From NCBI RefSeq assembly GCF_001027925.1, contig NZ_LECT01000010.1:1-64000 (forward strand): a stretch of DNA of 64,000 nucleotides, given 5' to 3'. The notes beneath the pieces are model-generated. The model searched no databases, was not told the DNA's origin, and saw only the letters and a list, made by a program, of their open reading frames with translations. A program made the position numbers and the translations under genes. Below, one piece after another: positions 55,565 to 64,000 of the stretch; position 1 is the first letter of the stretch; each line of letters begins with the position of its first letter. The DNA comes from Rhodopirellula islandica (GTDB lineage: Bacteria; Planctomycetota; Planctomycetia; Pirellulales; Pirellulaceae).

Positions 55565-56158
55565 GATCGGGTTCCTTGCACGATCACAACGACCACGGCC
55601 AAGAAAACAAGAGCGCCGATGACGAGCAGCACCATCGCCTGCCAAACCGGCCAGTGCAGAACCTGCACCGTTGCAGGCATTTCCGAGCGTGCAATCAATT
55701 CGCCTTCTGCATCCAACGCCTCGACGTGATAGCGATACATTCCATCGGGCAGCCCCGAGACAAACGCGATCGGCAGTGTCCCCTCATAGACGACACGCTG
55801 AGCGGAATCCGCCATCCCAACCGACGGCTCAAGCGTTCCCGAATCCTGGCCATCCAGTGAACCGGAACGGACCGTTGCGCCGTCGCTTGGATCCAGCTCA
55901 TAGACTCGAAAGGAACCCAGCGATTCGCTGGCATTCGTCACATCCCAAGTCAACTGGAAGTAACCTTCGCGAGCGACCAGGGGCTGTTCAAGAAGACTTG
56001 GTTGAAATGCGACCGAGATGGTGGAATCAAAACCATCCGACGGTTCTTGACCGGCAACAGGCGAGGCCTGAACCAGAAAAATCCACCCGATGACCGACAG
56101 AAAAGCGGTGAAAAACGGGCGGAAAAACGATCTGCCTCCAGGGCAACAGATAATTCAT
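55561..56158 (-). CDS. Membrane-anchored beta-rich protein, operon head; start unresolved
   Basis: The certain part (55561-55953) encodes ~130 residues: an Fn3-like beta-domain (GSFRVYELDP, DGMYRYHVEALDAEG) and a C-terminal membrane helix (WQAMVLLVIGALVFLAVVVV). The same frame stays open further upstream and encodes a likely signal peptide (RPFFTAFLSVIGWIFLVQA), but contains no standard start codon back to a TGA at 56155-56157. An ATG at 56158 lies in another frame and would reach this frame by one base change at the T5-CC run near 56122-56127, giving MNYLLPWRQIVF followed by RPFF. Either a frameshift, a sequence error or a rare start codon is involved. The stop overlaps the symporter start (ATGA). 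Confidence 0.62.
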
Positions 56159-56371
56159 TTCCGTCGGTGTGATGCGAGCAGTCCCAAATGCCTTGGCCGG
56201 TTCGCGTTGAGAACATTTCAAACGCAAAGCGTATCAGATGGCCTGTTTCGAAGAAACCGCCACCGTCCTCAAGGATCGCATCCACCCCAAAAAATTCATC
56301 TGTGTCCAACGCGAAATCGCACCCCAACGTCGAGCAAGAAAAGGCGTCTCGGACAAACTTGGTTGCTAGCT
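56159..56371. promoter_or_regulatory. Probable promoter region of the carbamoyl operon
   Basis: This is the only gap of more than 100 bases upstream of the seven-gene operon, so its promoter should lie here, unless the operon continues from the pilus genes. No clear -35/-10 boxes, operator dyad or terminator is visible. A 125-residue frame crossing it (55950-56327) is not believed because the neighbouring frame encodes the signal peptide. Confidence 0.4.
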
Positions 56372-56929
56372 TCAGGGCGACTGAAACATGCTGGCTTCCC
56401 AGATGAAGTTCCCATTCTTCAAACGCACTCTCGGTGGGATCACCGCCAAGACTTCCGCACCACCCACCGTGTCGCCTGCGGAGACAAACTGCGTTTCTTC
56501 GCCGAAACGAATGATGGCACGTGTTTTTCCCACGTCGGCGAATCCGAGCACGACGTATTCGGACGCCTTGGTCGGCTTCACAACCGTGGACGGTGCCGAT
56601 TGGTCGATGTGAAAGGGGTCCTTGCGATCAGGGAACGGCGGAACAAACCGAATCGCCTGGTTCCCCGGAACAGTCTTCAAGCCCTGGTCGCGAATCCCCA
56701 GATCCGACTTCGTTTTCTGGTCTTGCATCGCGACACGCCGAATCGTGTCGATCGACTCGGGATCGACTCCACACCCCGGCAGCACCACGATCTTCACGAA
56801 CAACAACACGAATGCGATTGCCCATTTCAAACGAGTCGAACGCGGCTTGACCGACTTTTTCGACATGGTTTTCTTGTTGGTCTGGCTTTCCTGGGAGATC
56901 GACTCCCGTGTCAAACGTTGCTCCGCCAT
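56372..56929 (-). CDS. PilP-like pilus assembly / type II secretion protein
   Basis: A 185-residue protein. The ATG at 56929 overlaps the secretin stop by one base (TGATG). From this start, residues 34-53 form a membrane helix. An internal ATG at 56866 would give a normal lipoprotein signal with lipobox LPGC, as in PilP, so both starts are plausible. The C-terminal part ([36 protein letters not shown], in pieces; then [18 protein letters not shown]) matches the beta-domain of PilP/GspC homology regions, which connects the inner-membrane complex with the secretin. Last gene of the pilus-type operon. Confidence 0.85.
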   Translation of the reverse strand: MAEQRLTRESISQESQTNKKTMSKKSVKPRSTRLKWAIAFVLLFVKIVVLPGCGVDPESIDTIRRVAMQDQKTKSDLGIRDQGLKTVPGNQAIRFVPPFPDRKDPFHIDQSAPSTVVKPTKASEYVVLGFADVGKTRAIIRFGEETQFVSAGDTVGGAEVLAVIPPRVRLKNGNFIWEASMFQSP

Positions 56930-59235
56930 CACGGTTGCTCCAACGGATGAATGTGCACCGGTGGGTACATCGATGGTGTTCCCAGCATGTGGGTGGCCGA
57001 ATCACCGGCTCGCAATGGTTCATTGACGGTCGACTCTTCCAACATCATTCCATTGGAATGAAACATGACCGAATCGGAGGGCACGGCCTCGGAGGTCGCC
57101 GCCCCCGAAGGCACGGAGTCAAATTCGTACAGAGGCATCATTTGCCCAGGCACCACCGGAGCGGGATTCATCAATCCGGGATAGGCGAACTCCATCGGTG
57201 CAATGCCTTCCCCACCCAACATTTGAAGTTCGTTTGTGCCACCATTCAGACGCACTCGGGGATGGTGGTTGGGACAATTCAAATCGTAACATTCGGGAGA
57301 CTGCGGGCACACAGAAGCGTACGGGATCGAATCCAACTGACGAGTGGCGACGCACTGGGCTTGTCGTGACCGTTCGTTCCCATGGTCGTAGGGTGAAATG
57401 ATTTCGGGTTTCAAAAAGACGATCAGTTCGCTTTCTCGCACCTGGGTGTCGTGGCTGCGAAATAGTTTGCCGATGTATTTGAGATCCCTCAGGTAGGGCA
57501 CGCCGCTGACGTCTTCGATGATTCGTTTTTGCCGCAAACCACCCAACGTGAACATGTGGCCGTTGGCGACCCGCACGGTGGTTTCTGCGGTGCGACTGTC
57601 GATCACCGGGTTGTTTTCAATCTCGCCCACTTGGACGCTGTATTCGGGCTGAACCTTCAATTCGATCGTGTTGTCGTTGCTGATCCGCGGGGTCACCTTG
57701 AGGATGATCCCGGCGTCCTTGAATTCGACCTGGGCGAAGACGACATTGCTTCCTTCAGCAGGCTGAGCGGCGACAATCGGGATCTGCTGAACGATTTTGA
57801 TCGACGCTTCCCGGCGATCAATCGCGGTGATCGATGGATCGGCCAACAGCTTGGCTTCATCACTGCTGTCCAAAGCGCTGAGCAGGAAGCTGGTGTCAAA
57901 GTTGTCCGTCAAGGTTCGAATGCCCATCGTGGTGGCGCCACCGGAACCAAGCGTGCCAAAGGTCACCGCTTGCTCCACGTTGCCAGCAAAATCAGCGAGC
58001 GCCGATTCATCGGTGGTGTTCAACCGAAAACCGCGTCCCCAATTGACCCCCAGCATTTCGAGCTCTTCCAAACTGACGTCGTAGATCAACGCTGTGATTC
58101 GAACCTGAGCACGCGGCACATCCAGTTGCTTGAAGGCTTGCGATGCCAAGTCCAACTGCGCGCGATTGCCTTTGATCATGATGCGGTTCTCCGCTTCATA
58201 GACCGCCACGATCGTGCCTTCCCCGAGTGCCTCCTGAAGTGACTCACGCATCTCCGAGGCTTCGGTGAACTGAGGCGTCAAATAGATCAACTCCGTCGCC
58301 AGCGTGTCATAAACACTTGGTGCCCGCGCTCCTTGACGATCGGTGGAGGCCCCGCCGCCCGAGGTTTCGCCCCCGGTTCTGCTACGTGGCATCGCCGCTT
58401 CCGGTGACATCGCAGTCAACATTTCTTGCACGCGGTTGATGTTGGTCTTGTTGTCGACGACCAGCATCGCCCCCCGTCCAACCGCTTGGATTCGGCCGCG
58501 ATCGGACAACAGCAACTGCGCCGCGGAGATCGTGGCACTCATCTCGTTCTCATCCGCGGTTTGAAAACGCAATGTTCGTGACTCGAACTCCGGACTTCCT
58601 GTGCCCACTTCATCCAGCGGCAACACCACCAAACTGTTTCCCGCGGCGATGTAACCGTAGCCGGACGAGGTCAAAATCGCGGACAGCACGTCCCGCAGAG
58701 GAGCGTCCTTGAAGACTCCCGAGACATCGCCGGTCACCTTCTCACCGGCCACGATATTGATGTTCCAGAGATCCGAGAGCAGGAAAACCACTTCTTGCAG
58801 TGACGTTTTGCGAAACGTGATGCTGCCTCGCTGCAACAGAACTTCCTCAATCGCCAGGGGAGGCCCGGTCAACGAAACGGAACTTCGGGGTGTGAGTGTC
58901 TCGGCAACGCCGTCGGACTCAACACTGGATTCGGTGTCAGGCGAATCAGTGGAGGAGGTCGCCCCCAAAGCAGGACCTGCCATCGTACTTGTCGCCGTCG
59001 TCACGCTGGCTTCGACGTTGGTAGCAACCGTTGTCTCAGCCGCGGTCAACGTCGAACCGCTCCATGTCATCCCGAGCATCGTCAACGACACGCCGATGCC
59101 CAACGAGGCTGATTGAATCAATCCCACAAGCGCGCGTCGAGTTCTCACACAACGCAAGGTCATCGGACTCGCGAGCGAATCGCTCGGAGTTGAAATGACA
59201 GGTTCAGCTTGTGACGCGGAGCCTTCCTTGGCCAT
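56929..59235 (-). CDS. Secretin (PilQ/GspD-type outer-membrane channel)
   Basis: A 768-residue protein. An N-terminal hydrophobic segment (about 34-58) precedes an AMIN/STN-like region ([37 protein letters not shown] in pieces), N-domains, then the secretin channel domain ([64 protein letters not shown] in pieces) ending with [16 protein letters not shown]. Beyond this, ~150 residues are unlike the usual secretin S-domain: a cysteine cluster ([12 protein letters not shown]) and a Pro/Met/Ser-rich end. Operon partners are PilM/N-, PilO- and PilP-like proteins, so it is part of a type IV pilus or type II-like secretion machine. Confidence 0.93.
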   Translation of the reverse strand: MAKEGSASQAEPVISTPSDSLASPMTLRCVRTRRALVGLIQSASLGIGVSLTMLGMTWSGSTLTAAETTVATNVEASVTTATSTMAGPALGATSSTDSPDTESSVESDGVAETLTPRSSVSLTGPPLAIEEVLLQRGSITFRKTSLQEVVFLLSDLWNINIVAGEKVTGDVSGVFKDAPLRDVLSAILTSSGYGYIAAGNSLVVLPLDEVGTGSPEFESRTLRFQTADENEMSATISAAQLLLSDRGRIQAVGRGAMLVVDNKTNINRVQEMLTAMSPEAAMPRSRTGGETSGGGASTDRQGARAPSVYDTLATELIYLTPQFTEASEMRESLQEALGEGTIVAVYEAENRIMIKGNRAQLDLASQAFKQLDVPRAQVRITALIYDVSLEELEMLGVNWGRGFRLNTTDESALADFAGNVEQAVTFGTLGSGGATTMGIRTLTDNFDTSFLLSALDSSDEAKLLADPSITAIDRREASIKIVQQIPIVAAQPAEGSNVVFAQVEFKDAGIILKVTPRISNDNTIELKVQPEYSVQVGEIENNPVIDSRTAETTVRVANGHMFTLGGLRQKRIIEDVSGVPYLRDLKYIGKLFRSHDTQVRESELIVFLKPEIISPYDHGNERSRQAQCVATRQLDSIPYASVCPQSPECYDLNCPNHHPRVRLNGGTNELQMLGGEGIAPMEFAYPGLMNPAPVVPGQMMPLYEFDSVPSGAATSEAVPSDSVMFHSNGMMLEESTVNEPLRAGDSATHMLGTPSMYPPVHIHPLEQP

Positions 59236-59283
59236 GCGTTGATTCCTAATGGTGAAAATGGTGTGGGCCGACGTGGCGTCGGC

Positions 59284-59931
59284 TCACTTCAGCCGCATTC
59301 TTGTGCTGGTTGCGACCAGATCGTCTTCTTCGAGCACGGAACGCTGCAGGCCATACAACGAGATCCGCAGTTCCAAACCAATCCATTTGTCGTTTGAGCC
59401 TGCAGGCTCCAAGGCCAAACTCTCGACCGTCATCAACCACCGCTGGCGGTTGATTTTCTCCGTCACTTCCATCACCGCATCCAACGAGCCATCCGCGACC
59501 AAAGTCAACGAGTGCGAATGCAGCTCAAAGTCCGATTCCATGTCCATCTCTGGCAACCGTCGATTGTGCGGGTTGTCACCTCGACTGGCCCATCGACGCC
59601 GCTGCCCATCGTCAATTTCCAAACTACGCAACGTCGCGTTTCCCTGTCGAACGATACCGATCACGGTGTCGCGAACCTGTTGAATTCGGTCTGGCGTGGT
59701 GGAACGCTCCAACAGTTGCTGGCGTTCATCCGCCAGTGTCGTTTCGATTCGTTGCAACCGCACATCACGCGACTGCAGCGTGTCAAATTCTTCTTCCAGC
59801 TTTGACAGTTCACGCTGACCAGCACGAAGCTCCCTGTACTCATCGACCAGTGGCTTTCCGATCACTATCAATGCAAGGAAACTTCCAGCCGCGACGATCC
59901 CCCGGATTAGCCGGTCATTCGGTTTATTCAT
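59284..59931 (-). CDS. PilO-like inner-membrane protein
   Basis: A 215-residue protein with one N-terminal membrane helix (GIVAAGSFLALIVIGKPLV), a coiled-coil segment (RELRAGQRELSKLEEEFDTL), and a ferredoxin-like C-terminal domain, the layout of PilO/GspM. It overlaps the PilMN gene by 8 bases. It would form the periplasmic part of the alignment complex with the PilN half and the PilP-like protein. Sequence identity in this family is always low, so the call rests on topology, size and operon position. Confidence 0.85.
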   Translation of the reverse strand: MNKPNDRLIRGIVAAGSFLALIVIGKPLVDEYRELRAGQRELSKLEEEFDTLQSRDVRLQRIETTLADERQQLLERSTTPDRIQQVRDTVIGIVRQGNATLRSLEIDDGQRRRWASRGDNPHNRRLPEMDMESDFELHSHSLTLVADGSLDAVMEVTEKINRQRWLMTVESLALEPAGSNDKWIGLELRISLYGLQRSVLEEDDLVATSTRMRLK

Positions 59932-61540
59932 GGGATGCCCCTTGACCCAGATCCGTCGCGGAACGATCGGGACGCATCCCCAACCGAATCTGAAAATTCA
60001 AACCGTCATCGTCCGCGCTGGCGGTCGTCCCCAGCAACGCGACTTGGTCGATTTCAGGCACACGTCGGACGTAGCTGATCACGTCATAAATGTCGTTTTC
60101 CTGCGCCGTCCATCCTTCCAAATGAATTTGCCGATCGGAATCCAACACCATCGATCGCAAACGGGTTTGAGCGGGCAAGCACTGCGCCATTTGCGTGACC
60201 AGCTGCTCGACCTGTGGCGAGAACGTTTTGGATTCAATCGTTTGCAAATGCGTGACGATTTCCCGCATCTCACGCACGCCGGCCATTCGGACTTGGGTTT
60301 GCCGCATTTGCGTTTCGACAAACTCTCGTTTTTGCAGCTGCCGATCGGCGCGGGACCGCTCGTTGGCCACCATCGCAAACCCGAACAACAACAAACACGC
60401 GGCCGCCGCGACGGGCCAAGCGGTCCCCGTCATTCGTCGCAAAAACGATTTGCCACGATCCCGCCGGATCTCTTGCAGCAAATCAGGTTTGGGCATCTCG
60501 TGGTTGCTGATCAACGGCAACACCGCTGCCATCACAGCGACCGTGTCACTCGCCGCCAACGGTACGTCACAAGCGATTTTGTCATGGTCGTCATCGGAAA
60601 CGTTCTTGTACCGATCAATCTTCCATGACGCGGAACTCAAATCGATGGCGGACACGGAGAGCTTGGAATCATTCGCGAAGTGGCGGACAACAGGATTCAC
60701 TTTGTCGACGCCGCCCCCGACAAACAGTTGATCCAACTGGTGGTCAGACATCCCGCGATGACGCTGACAAAATCGCTGCAATCGCTCGAGGTGATGATCG
60801 ATCACATCCGCGAACTCACTGCCATCTCGGGTCGCTGCCGGACGATAGTCCAACAACAATCGTCCCTCGAATGAAATCCCCACTTCCCACGACTGACCAA
60901 ACGAATCGGCAATCAACACAGGTGCGTGTCGGTCCAACCCCAACCACCCCGTCAGTCGGGCCAAGCTGACCAACGAAGGTTCCAACCAAGCGATCTCGAC
61001 ATCGCACATTCGAAACACTTCGTACAGATTTTTCAGACGCACTCGGTTGCCCACCGCTGTCAGTGCGTGCTCCATCCCCGGACCGATTGTCTCGCGCGTG
61101 TGTCCCGTGACTTTCCCGCCCGGCCCCAACTGCAAATAGCGAGGGATGCGTCCCGCCAGGGCGGACAGATCGCGGTCCACATCTTCCACCGTCCCCACCG
61201 AAATTCGCGTGACGCAGAAGTCTCCGCTGAGCGAGATGGCCACTGGATCATCACCAATTTGATGGCGCTGTTTCAAAGTCGCCAGCGCTTCCGCCATTTC
61301 AGCCCAACGCCCACTGTTGATCCAACCTTTGGAATCGGAACAGCGGATTTGATCGACGATCATTTCGTCGGCGGGTTCGTTCAGTTGCATCGCCTCGGCC
61401 GAGTGACTGGCGATGCACAACATCAATCGATCGTCTTCGATTCGCAACGCGACACGTCGATCGCTCGACGGTCCGTTCGCCGATCGCCCCAAGGGCCACC
61501 GCCGAGCGCGTTCGTTCAATTTGGTTGCAGAGCGATTCAT
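59924..61540 (-). CDS. PilM-PilN fusion protein
   Basis: A 538-residue protein. The N-terminal ~340 residues have an actin-like PilM/GspL fold (RVALRIEDDRLMLCIAS at the start; VLIADSFGQSWEVGISFEGRLLLDYRP; LFVGGGVDKVNPVVRHF). A single membrane helix follows (AWPVAAAACLLLFGFAMVAN, about 373-392), then a coiled-coil and a ferredoxin-like domain of PilN type (IVTHLQTIESKTFSPQVEQLVTQM; LDSDRQIHLEGWT). In most bacteria PilM and PilN are separate; in type II secretion GspL joins an actin-like and a membrane part, so this protein resembles that layout. First gene of the operon. Confidence 0.86.
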   Translation of the reverse strand: MNRSATKLNERARRWPLGRSANGPSSDRRVALRIEDDRLMLCIASHSAEAMQLNEPADEMIVDQIRCSDSKGWINSGRWAEMAEALATLKQRHQIGDDPVAISLSGDFCVTRISVGTVEDVDRDLSALAGRIPRYLQLGPGGKVTGHTRETIGPGMEHALTAVGNRVRLKNLYEVFRMCDVEIAWLEPSLVSLARLTGWLGLDRHAPVLIADSFGQSWEVGISFEGRLLLDYRPAATRDGSEFADVIDHHLERLQRFCQRHRGMSDHQLDQLFVGGGVDKVNPVVRHFANDSKLSVSAIDLSSASWKIDRYKNVSDDDHDKIACDVPLAASDTVAVMAAVLPLISNHEMPKPDLLQEIRRDRGKSFLRRMTGTAWPVAAAACLLLFGFAMVANERSRADRQLQKREFVETQMRQTQVRMAGVREMREIVTHLQTIESKTFSPQVEQLVTQMAQCLPAQTRLRSMVLDSDRQIHLEGWTAQENDIYDVISYVRRVPEIDQVALLGTTASADDDGLNFQIRLGMRPDRSATDLGQGASHE

Positions 61541-61771
61541 ATGCTCGTGCCAACGGCATTCACGCCAGGAAGACTGAGCCTAAAACCGCACCAGGTGGAA
61601 AGATTCCACCTGCTTTCGGTTGACCGACCAGGTCTTGGCCGCATTACCGAACAGAACGGCAGCCTCGTGTTGGCAAAGTGTTACGATAACAACAGTCGAT
61701 TCAATTGCTTGGCTGGTAACATCCCTGCCTCCACCGGGCATCTCCATGATCTGAAATCGGACCATCTCCTC
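61541..61771. promoter_or_regulatory. Divergent promoter region, pilus operon / secreted helical protein
   Basis: The pilMN operon and the 61772 gene diverge from here, so both promoters should lie in these 231 bases. AGGTGGAAAGATTCCACCT (61590-61608) is a perfect inverted repeat with 9-base arms and a one-base centre: a good candidate operator between the two start sites. Confidence 0.6.
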
Positions 61772-63298
61772 ATGACTTCTTCTCTTCCCATCGGTTCGAA
61801 ATCGAGCGGCGACGCTGTGGTTTGCATGAACCAACCTTCGAACCGTCGTCGCCATCTTTTCGGACGACCGCAAACTCGCGTCGGTGTGCTGTTGATCGCC
61901 AGCTTGCTTTTCAGCTTGTTCGCTGCCCCCTCTGCCTCGGCCCAGAACGGATCGTTCCTGGAAAGCTTGTTCCGATCGATCGCCGAACAGAAGCTGCAAG
62001 AGGAAATGTCGAAACGCGAAGCGGATCGTGGAGGACGACCGACCGCCCCCGCACCTCGCCCGGCACCACGGCCCGGAGAATTCCCCGCCGGCCCCCTCGG
62101 CCCAGCCACGCCTGGAAACCGCCCCCCACCGTCTTCGAACCATCCCCGCGACGACCATCGCCACGATGGGCCGCAGACGATTCGCACGTCCTCCCGAGAG
62201 GTTCGACAGTTCGCCGAACAGTTGATTCAGATGGATCGTGAATTGGCGGAACTCAAGGAAGCCCTCCAAGCCTTGTCGCGACGTGACGCTGGCGTTCGTG
62301 CTTTGCTGCCGGAGACCTATCAGGTTCAAGCCCTCACGCGAACCGTGCTTCATCAATGCGATGGAGCCAACTCGCTCGCGCCACTGCATGATCCCTATCG
62401 CAGTTTGGACCAACGTTGGCGGGAACTTTCTTTCCAAGTTCGCTCGTTGCCGAATCGTTCCGATCAACTGCGAGCGATTGTTGCCAGTTGTGATCAAACC
62501 GGCCGCCAGTTGTCACGCCAAATGGGAATCGAAGCCCAATTTGATCGCCACGGTTTGCACGATCAAATGCTCATCGCCGCGACTTACATGCAAGCTCTGC
62601 TGGATGACGTCGAGACCGCTCGGGTGCCATCGGATCAGGCGCGCGACTTGGTGCACCGAGGCCGATTGCTTCGCGAAGTGATCCTGGAAGAAGCTGACCG
62701 GGCGGAGACGGTTCAGTACGACGTGATCGTCAGCCGCTTCACTGATTTCGTGGCTCGCTGGCAAGACTACGCCAATGAATTGGCCTCCCTTCGCGATCCG
62801 GTGCTGGACCGTCGTCTGGCTCGCATCGCTCAATGCGGCGACCAAACCTACGCTTTGTTGTGGATGCCACCGCCGTCTCGTCCGACGTTGCCTGGTGGTG
62901 GTTCACGGCAAGACGAACTGTCCCCTCGGACACGACAAGCTCTGCTGTCCGAAGCCGCGTCGCTAGAAGGATCCGCCGAGTACTTTCGAGCTGACTTGAA
63001 ACGCTACGCACGGTACCTGACGCCAGACTCTTACGAGCGAGAGGTTCTTCGGGGCACGGACCGACTTTACGAACTGGCCAAAAAGCTGCACGAGGACTTG
63101 GATCGCCGCCAGCCGTTGGATCGATTGCAACGCACCGTGTCCGAACTGGCAGAGACCTGGGAAGATCTGGCAAATGAGATCGGTCACATTGACTCGCATG
63201 GTCTGACCGGTCGCCGCGCCGATGCGATCCGACAGCGATTTGAGCAAATGCTGCCAATGGTCGGTTCCTTGTCCGCCGCTTTGCTGCCGACTCGCTAA
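61772..63298 (+). CDS. Secreted proline-rich/helical protein of unknown function
   Basis: A 508-residue protein from ATG 61772; an internal ATG at 61826 would shorten the N-terminus by 18 residues. Either start gives a signal peptide (RVGVLLIASLLFSLFAAPSASAQ). A low-complexity Pro/Arg/Gly region (about residues 90-125, APRPAPRPGEFP) is followed by a long, mostly alpha-helical domain with regularly spaced Leu and charged residues (RQFAEQLIQMDRELAELKEALQAL). No named domain is recognised. The large upstream extension of this frame, back to 60926, is antisense to the PilMN gene and is not part of the protein. Confidence 0.85.
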   Translation: MTSSLPIGSKSSGDAVVCMNQPSNRRRHLFGRPQTRVGVLLIASLLFSLFAAPSASAQNGSFLESLFRSIAEQKLQEEMSKREADRGGRPTAPAPRPAPRPGEFPAGPLGPATPGNRPPPSSNHPRDDHRHDGPQTIRTSSREVRQFAEQLIQMDRELAELKEALQALSRRDAGVRALLPETYQVQALTRTVLHQCDGANSLAPLHDPYRSLDQRWRELSFQVRSLPNRSDQLRAIVASCDQTGRQLSRQMGIEAQFDRHGLHDQMLIAATYMQALLDDVETARVPSDQARDLVHRGRLLREVILEEADRAETVQYDVIVSRFTDFVARWQDYANELASLRDPVLDRRLARIAQCGDQTYALLWMPPPSRPTLPGGGSRQDELSPRTRQALLSEAASLEGSAEYFRADLKRYARYLTPDSYEREVLRGTDRLYELAKKLHEDLDRRQPLDRLQRTVSELAETWEDLANEIGHIDSHGLTGRRADAIRQRFEQMLPMVGSLSAALLPTR

Positions 63299-63354
63299 TC
63301 GACGTTTGTGTTTTCCTGTTCTCATTCGCCTCCATTTCAGTCTGACTCGCGCCC

Positions 63355-64000
63355 ATGAGCCACCGTTCCGTTCGCTGCCCGCAGTGCAAAACCACCGCCA
63401 ACGTTCCCGCGTCGGTGGTGACCGCTCGCTGCCCCTCCTGCAGCCATGTGTTCAGCGTGGACTCAGCCCAAGTCGTGGAGGCACCGCAGACGACACCCGC
63501 GAAACCGAAGAAAAACAAGTCTTCCTCGGCGAGTGGTGACCTGAACGTGCCGCTTCTCGCGGGGGTACTGGGAGGCGTGTTGATGTTCGCAATGGTTGGC
63601 GTGTTGGCCGTGATGTTGACGTCGGATTCCGAATCGTCCGGTTCCTCCCCCCCCAGCGATTCCCAGGCATCGGATGCGGCACCGTCAGAGAGTGACCAAC
63701 CGGTCCTCGTCGTGCTCAGCGAAGCCGAACTCGCGGCGCTCCCGATCGCGAATGTTCCCGAAAGCAAACGCCGTTTGATTTACGATCAAATCCGAGCCTC
63801 GGCCCGGACGACGCTCGAGGCCCCGCTGCTGGTTCCTGACGGAAATCCTCTGCGAGCTTCCCTGGAAAAGAACCAACAAGCCATCCACGACAACTCGATG
63901 CGGCAGTTGGCCGCGTTGCACGATGTGCCACTGAACGACATGGCATTGATCACCGCCGAAGGCGATGCCAAAAACTGGGACCCCAGCCCACGCAGTCACG
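63355..64000 (+). CDS. Zinc-ribbon membrane protein, partial (runs off the window)
   Basis: 215 codons are visible with no stop before the window end. The N-terminus is a zinc ribbon with two CxxC pairs (CPQC at 8-11, CPSC at 26-29), similar to the MJ0042/zinc-ribbon domains common at planctomycete N-termini. A Pro/Lys-rich linker follows, then a membrane helix (LLAGVLGGVLMFAMVGVLAVML, about 66-87). The rest is a Ser/Pro-rich stretch and the start of a helical region. It is 56 bases after the preceding gene on the same strand, so cotranscription is likely. The function cannot be judged without the missing part. Confidence 0.85.
   Translation, partial: MSHRSVRCPQCKTTANVPASVVTARCPSCSHVFSVDSAQVVEAPQTTPAKPKKNKSSSASGDLNVPLLAGVLGGVLMFAMVGVLAVMLTSDSESSGSSPPSDSQASDAAPSESDQPVLVVLSEAELAALPIANVPESKRRLIYDQIRASARTTLEAPLLVPDGNPLRASLEKNQQAIHDNSMRQLAALHDVPLNDMALITAEGDAKNWDPSPRSH

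Noticed and set aside
55950-56327. A 125-residue minus-strand open frame upstream of the carbamoyl operon
   Set aside because: It overlaps the frame that encodes the likely signal peptide of the operon head and shows no membrane or domain pattern.
60926-61771. N-terminal extension of the 61772 gene frame
   Set aside because: It overlaps the PilM-PilN gene on the other strand and has no signal or domain; the signal peptide starts after 61772.

Overview
The window looks like chromosome from a planctomycete close to Rhodopirellula (family Pirellulaceae). This is inferred from gene content: a DUF1552/DUF1592 pair with CxxCH haem motifs, a formylglycine-type sulfatase, DUF1080 and DUF1579 proteins, a PVC-type haem-binding dehydrogenase-like protein, PQQ-like beta-propellers, a SWIM-SNF2 helicase, and many secreted proteins of unknown function. 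Gene density is moderate, operons are short, and intergenic regions are full of short palindromic repeats. No rRNA, tRNA, CRISPR array or prophage was recognised.

Layout. 0.3-9.6 kb: DUF1592 and DUF1552 genes, a sulfatase, a DUF1579 protein with a small membrane protein, and a MYG1-family DHH-type protein. 9.6-16.9 kb: tandem 216-bp repeats, an M1 aminopeptidase with a HEAT-like tail, a secreted TIM-barrel-like protein, and a beta-propeller/DUF1080 pair. 17-20 kb: an IS200/IS605-type (REP-associated) tyrosine transposase flanked on both sides by repeated palindrome cassettes, then a metallophosphoesterase and a degenerate Nudix protein. 20.2-27.1 kb: a five-gene exporter operon (HlyD adaptor, double ABC ATPase, two ABC-2 permeases) with a six-hairpin glycosidase gene inside it. 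27.4-33 kb: a BlaI-type repressor whose BlaR/M56 partner is a truncated, frameshifted remnant, a polysaccharide-export lipoprotein, and a large AsmA-like protein. 33-44 kb: a PQQ-like propeller, a dienelactone hydrolase, the PVC haem protein with a clear intrinsic terminator, a membrane-anchored coiled-coil protein, and a GH10-like protein without the catalytic glutamates. 44.7-48.3 kb: the SWIM-SNF2 helicase.

48.9-56.2 kb on the minus strand is the most interesting part. Seven tightly packed genes, several overlapping, encode a membrane-anchored beta-rich protein, a sodium:solute symporter, a 43-residue single-span membrane protein, an ATCase-family carbamoyltransferase, an AsnB-type amidotransferase, an M20 carbamoylase-type amidohydrolase and an isochorismatase-type hydrolase. 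The carbamoyltransferase keeps the carbamoyl-phosphate motifs, but the aspartate-binding motif is replaced. I infer an undescribed pathway that takes up, makes or breaks down an N-carbamoyl (ureido) compound.

56.4-61.5 kb holds a PilMN-PilO-secretin-PilP operon (type IV pilus or type II secretion alignment complex) with a PilM-PilN fusion and a cysteine-rich secretin tail. Two plus-strand genes follow: a secreted helical protein and a zinc-ribbon membrane protein cut by the window end.

Several repeat families (a ~130-bp element with 18-bp terminal inverted repeats, a ~250-bp composite element, and GC-rich palindromes) sit just after stop codons and in some cases supply the stop codon itself.
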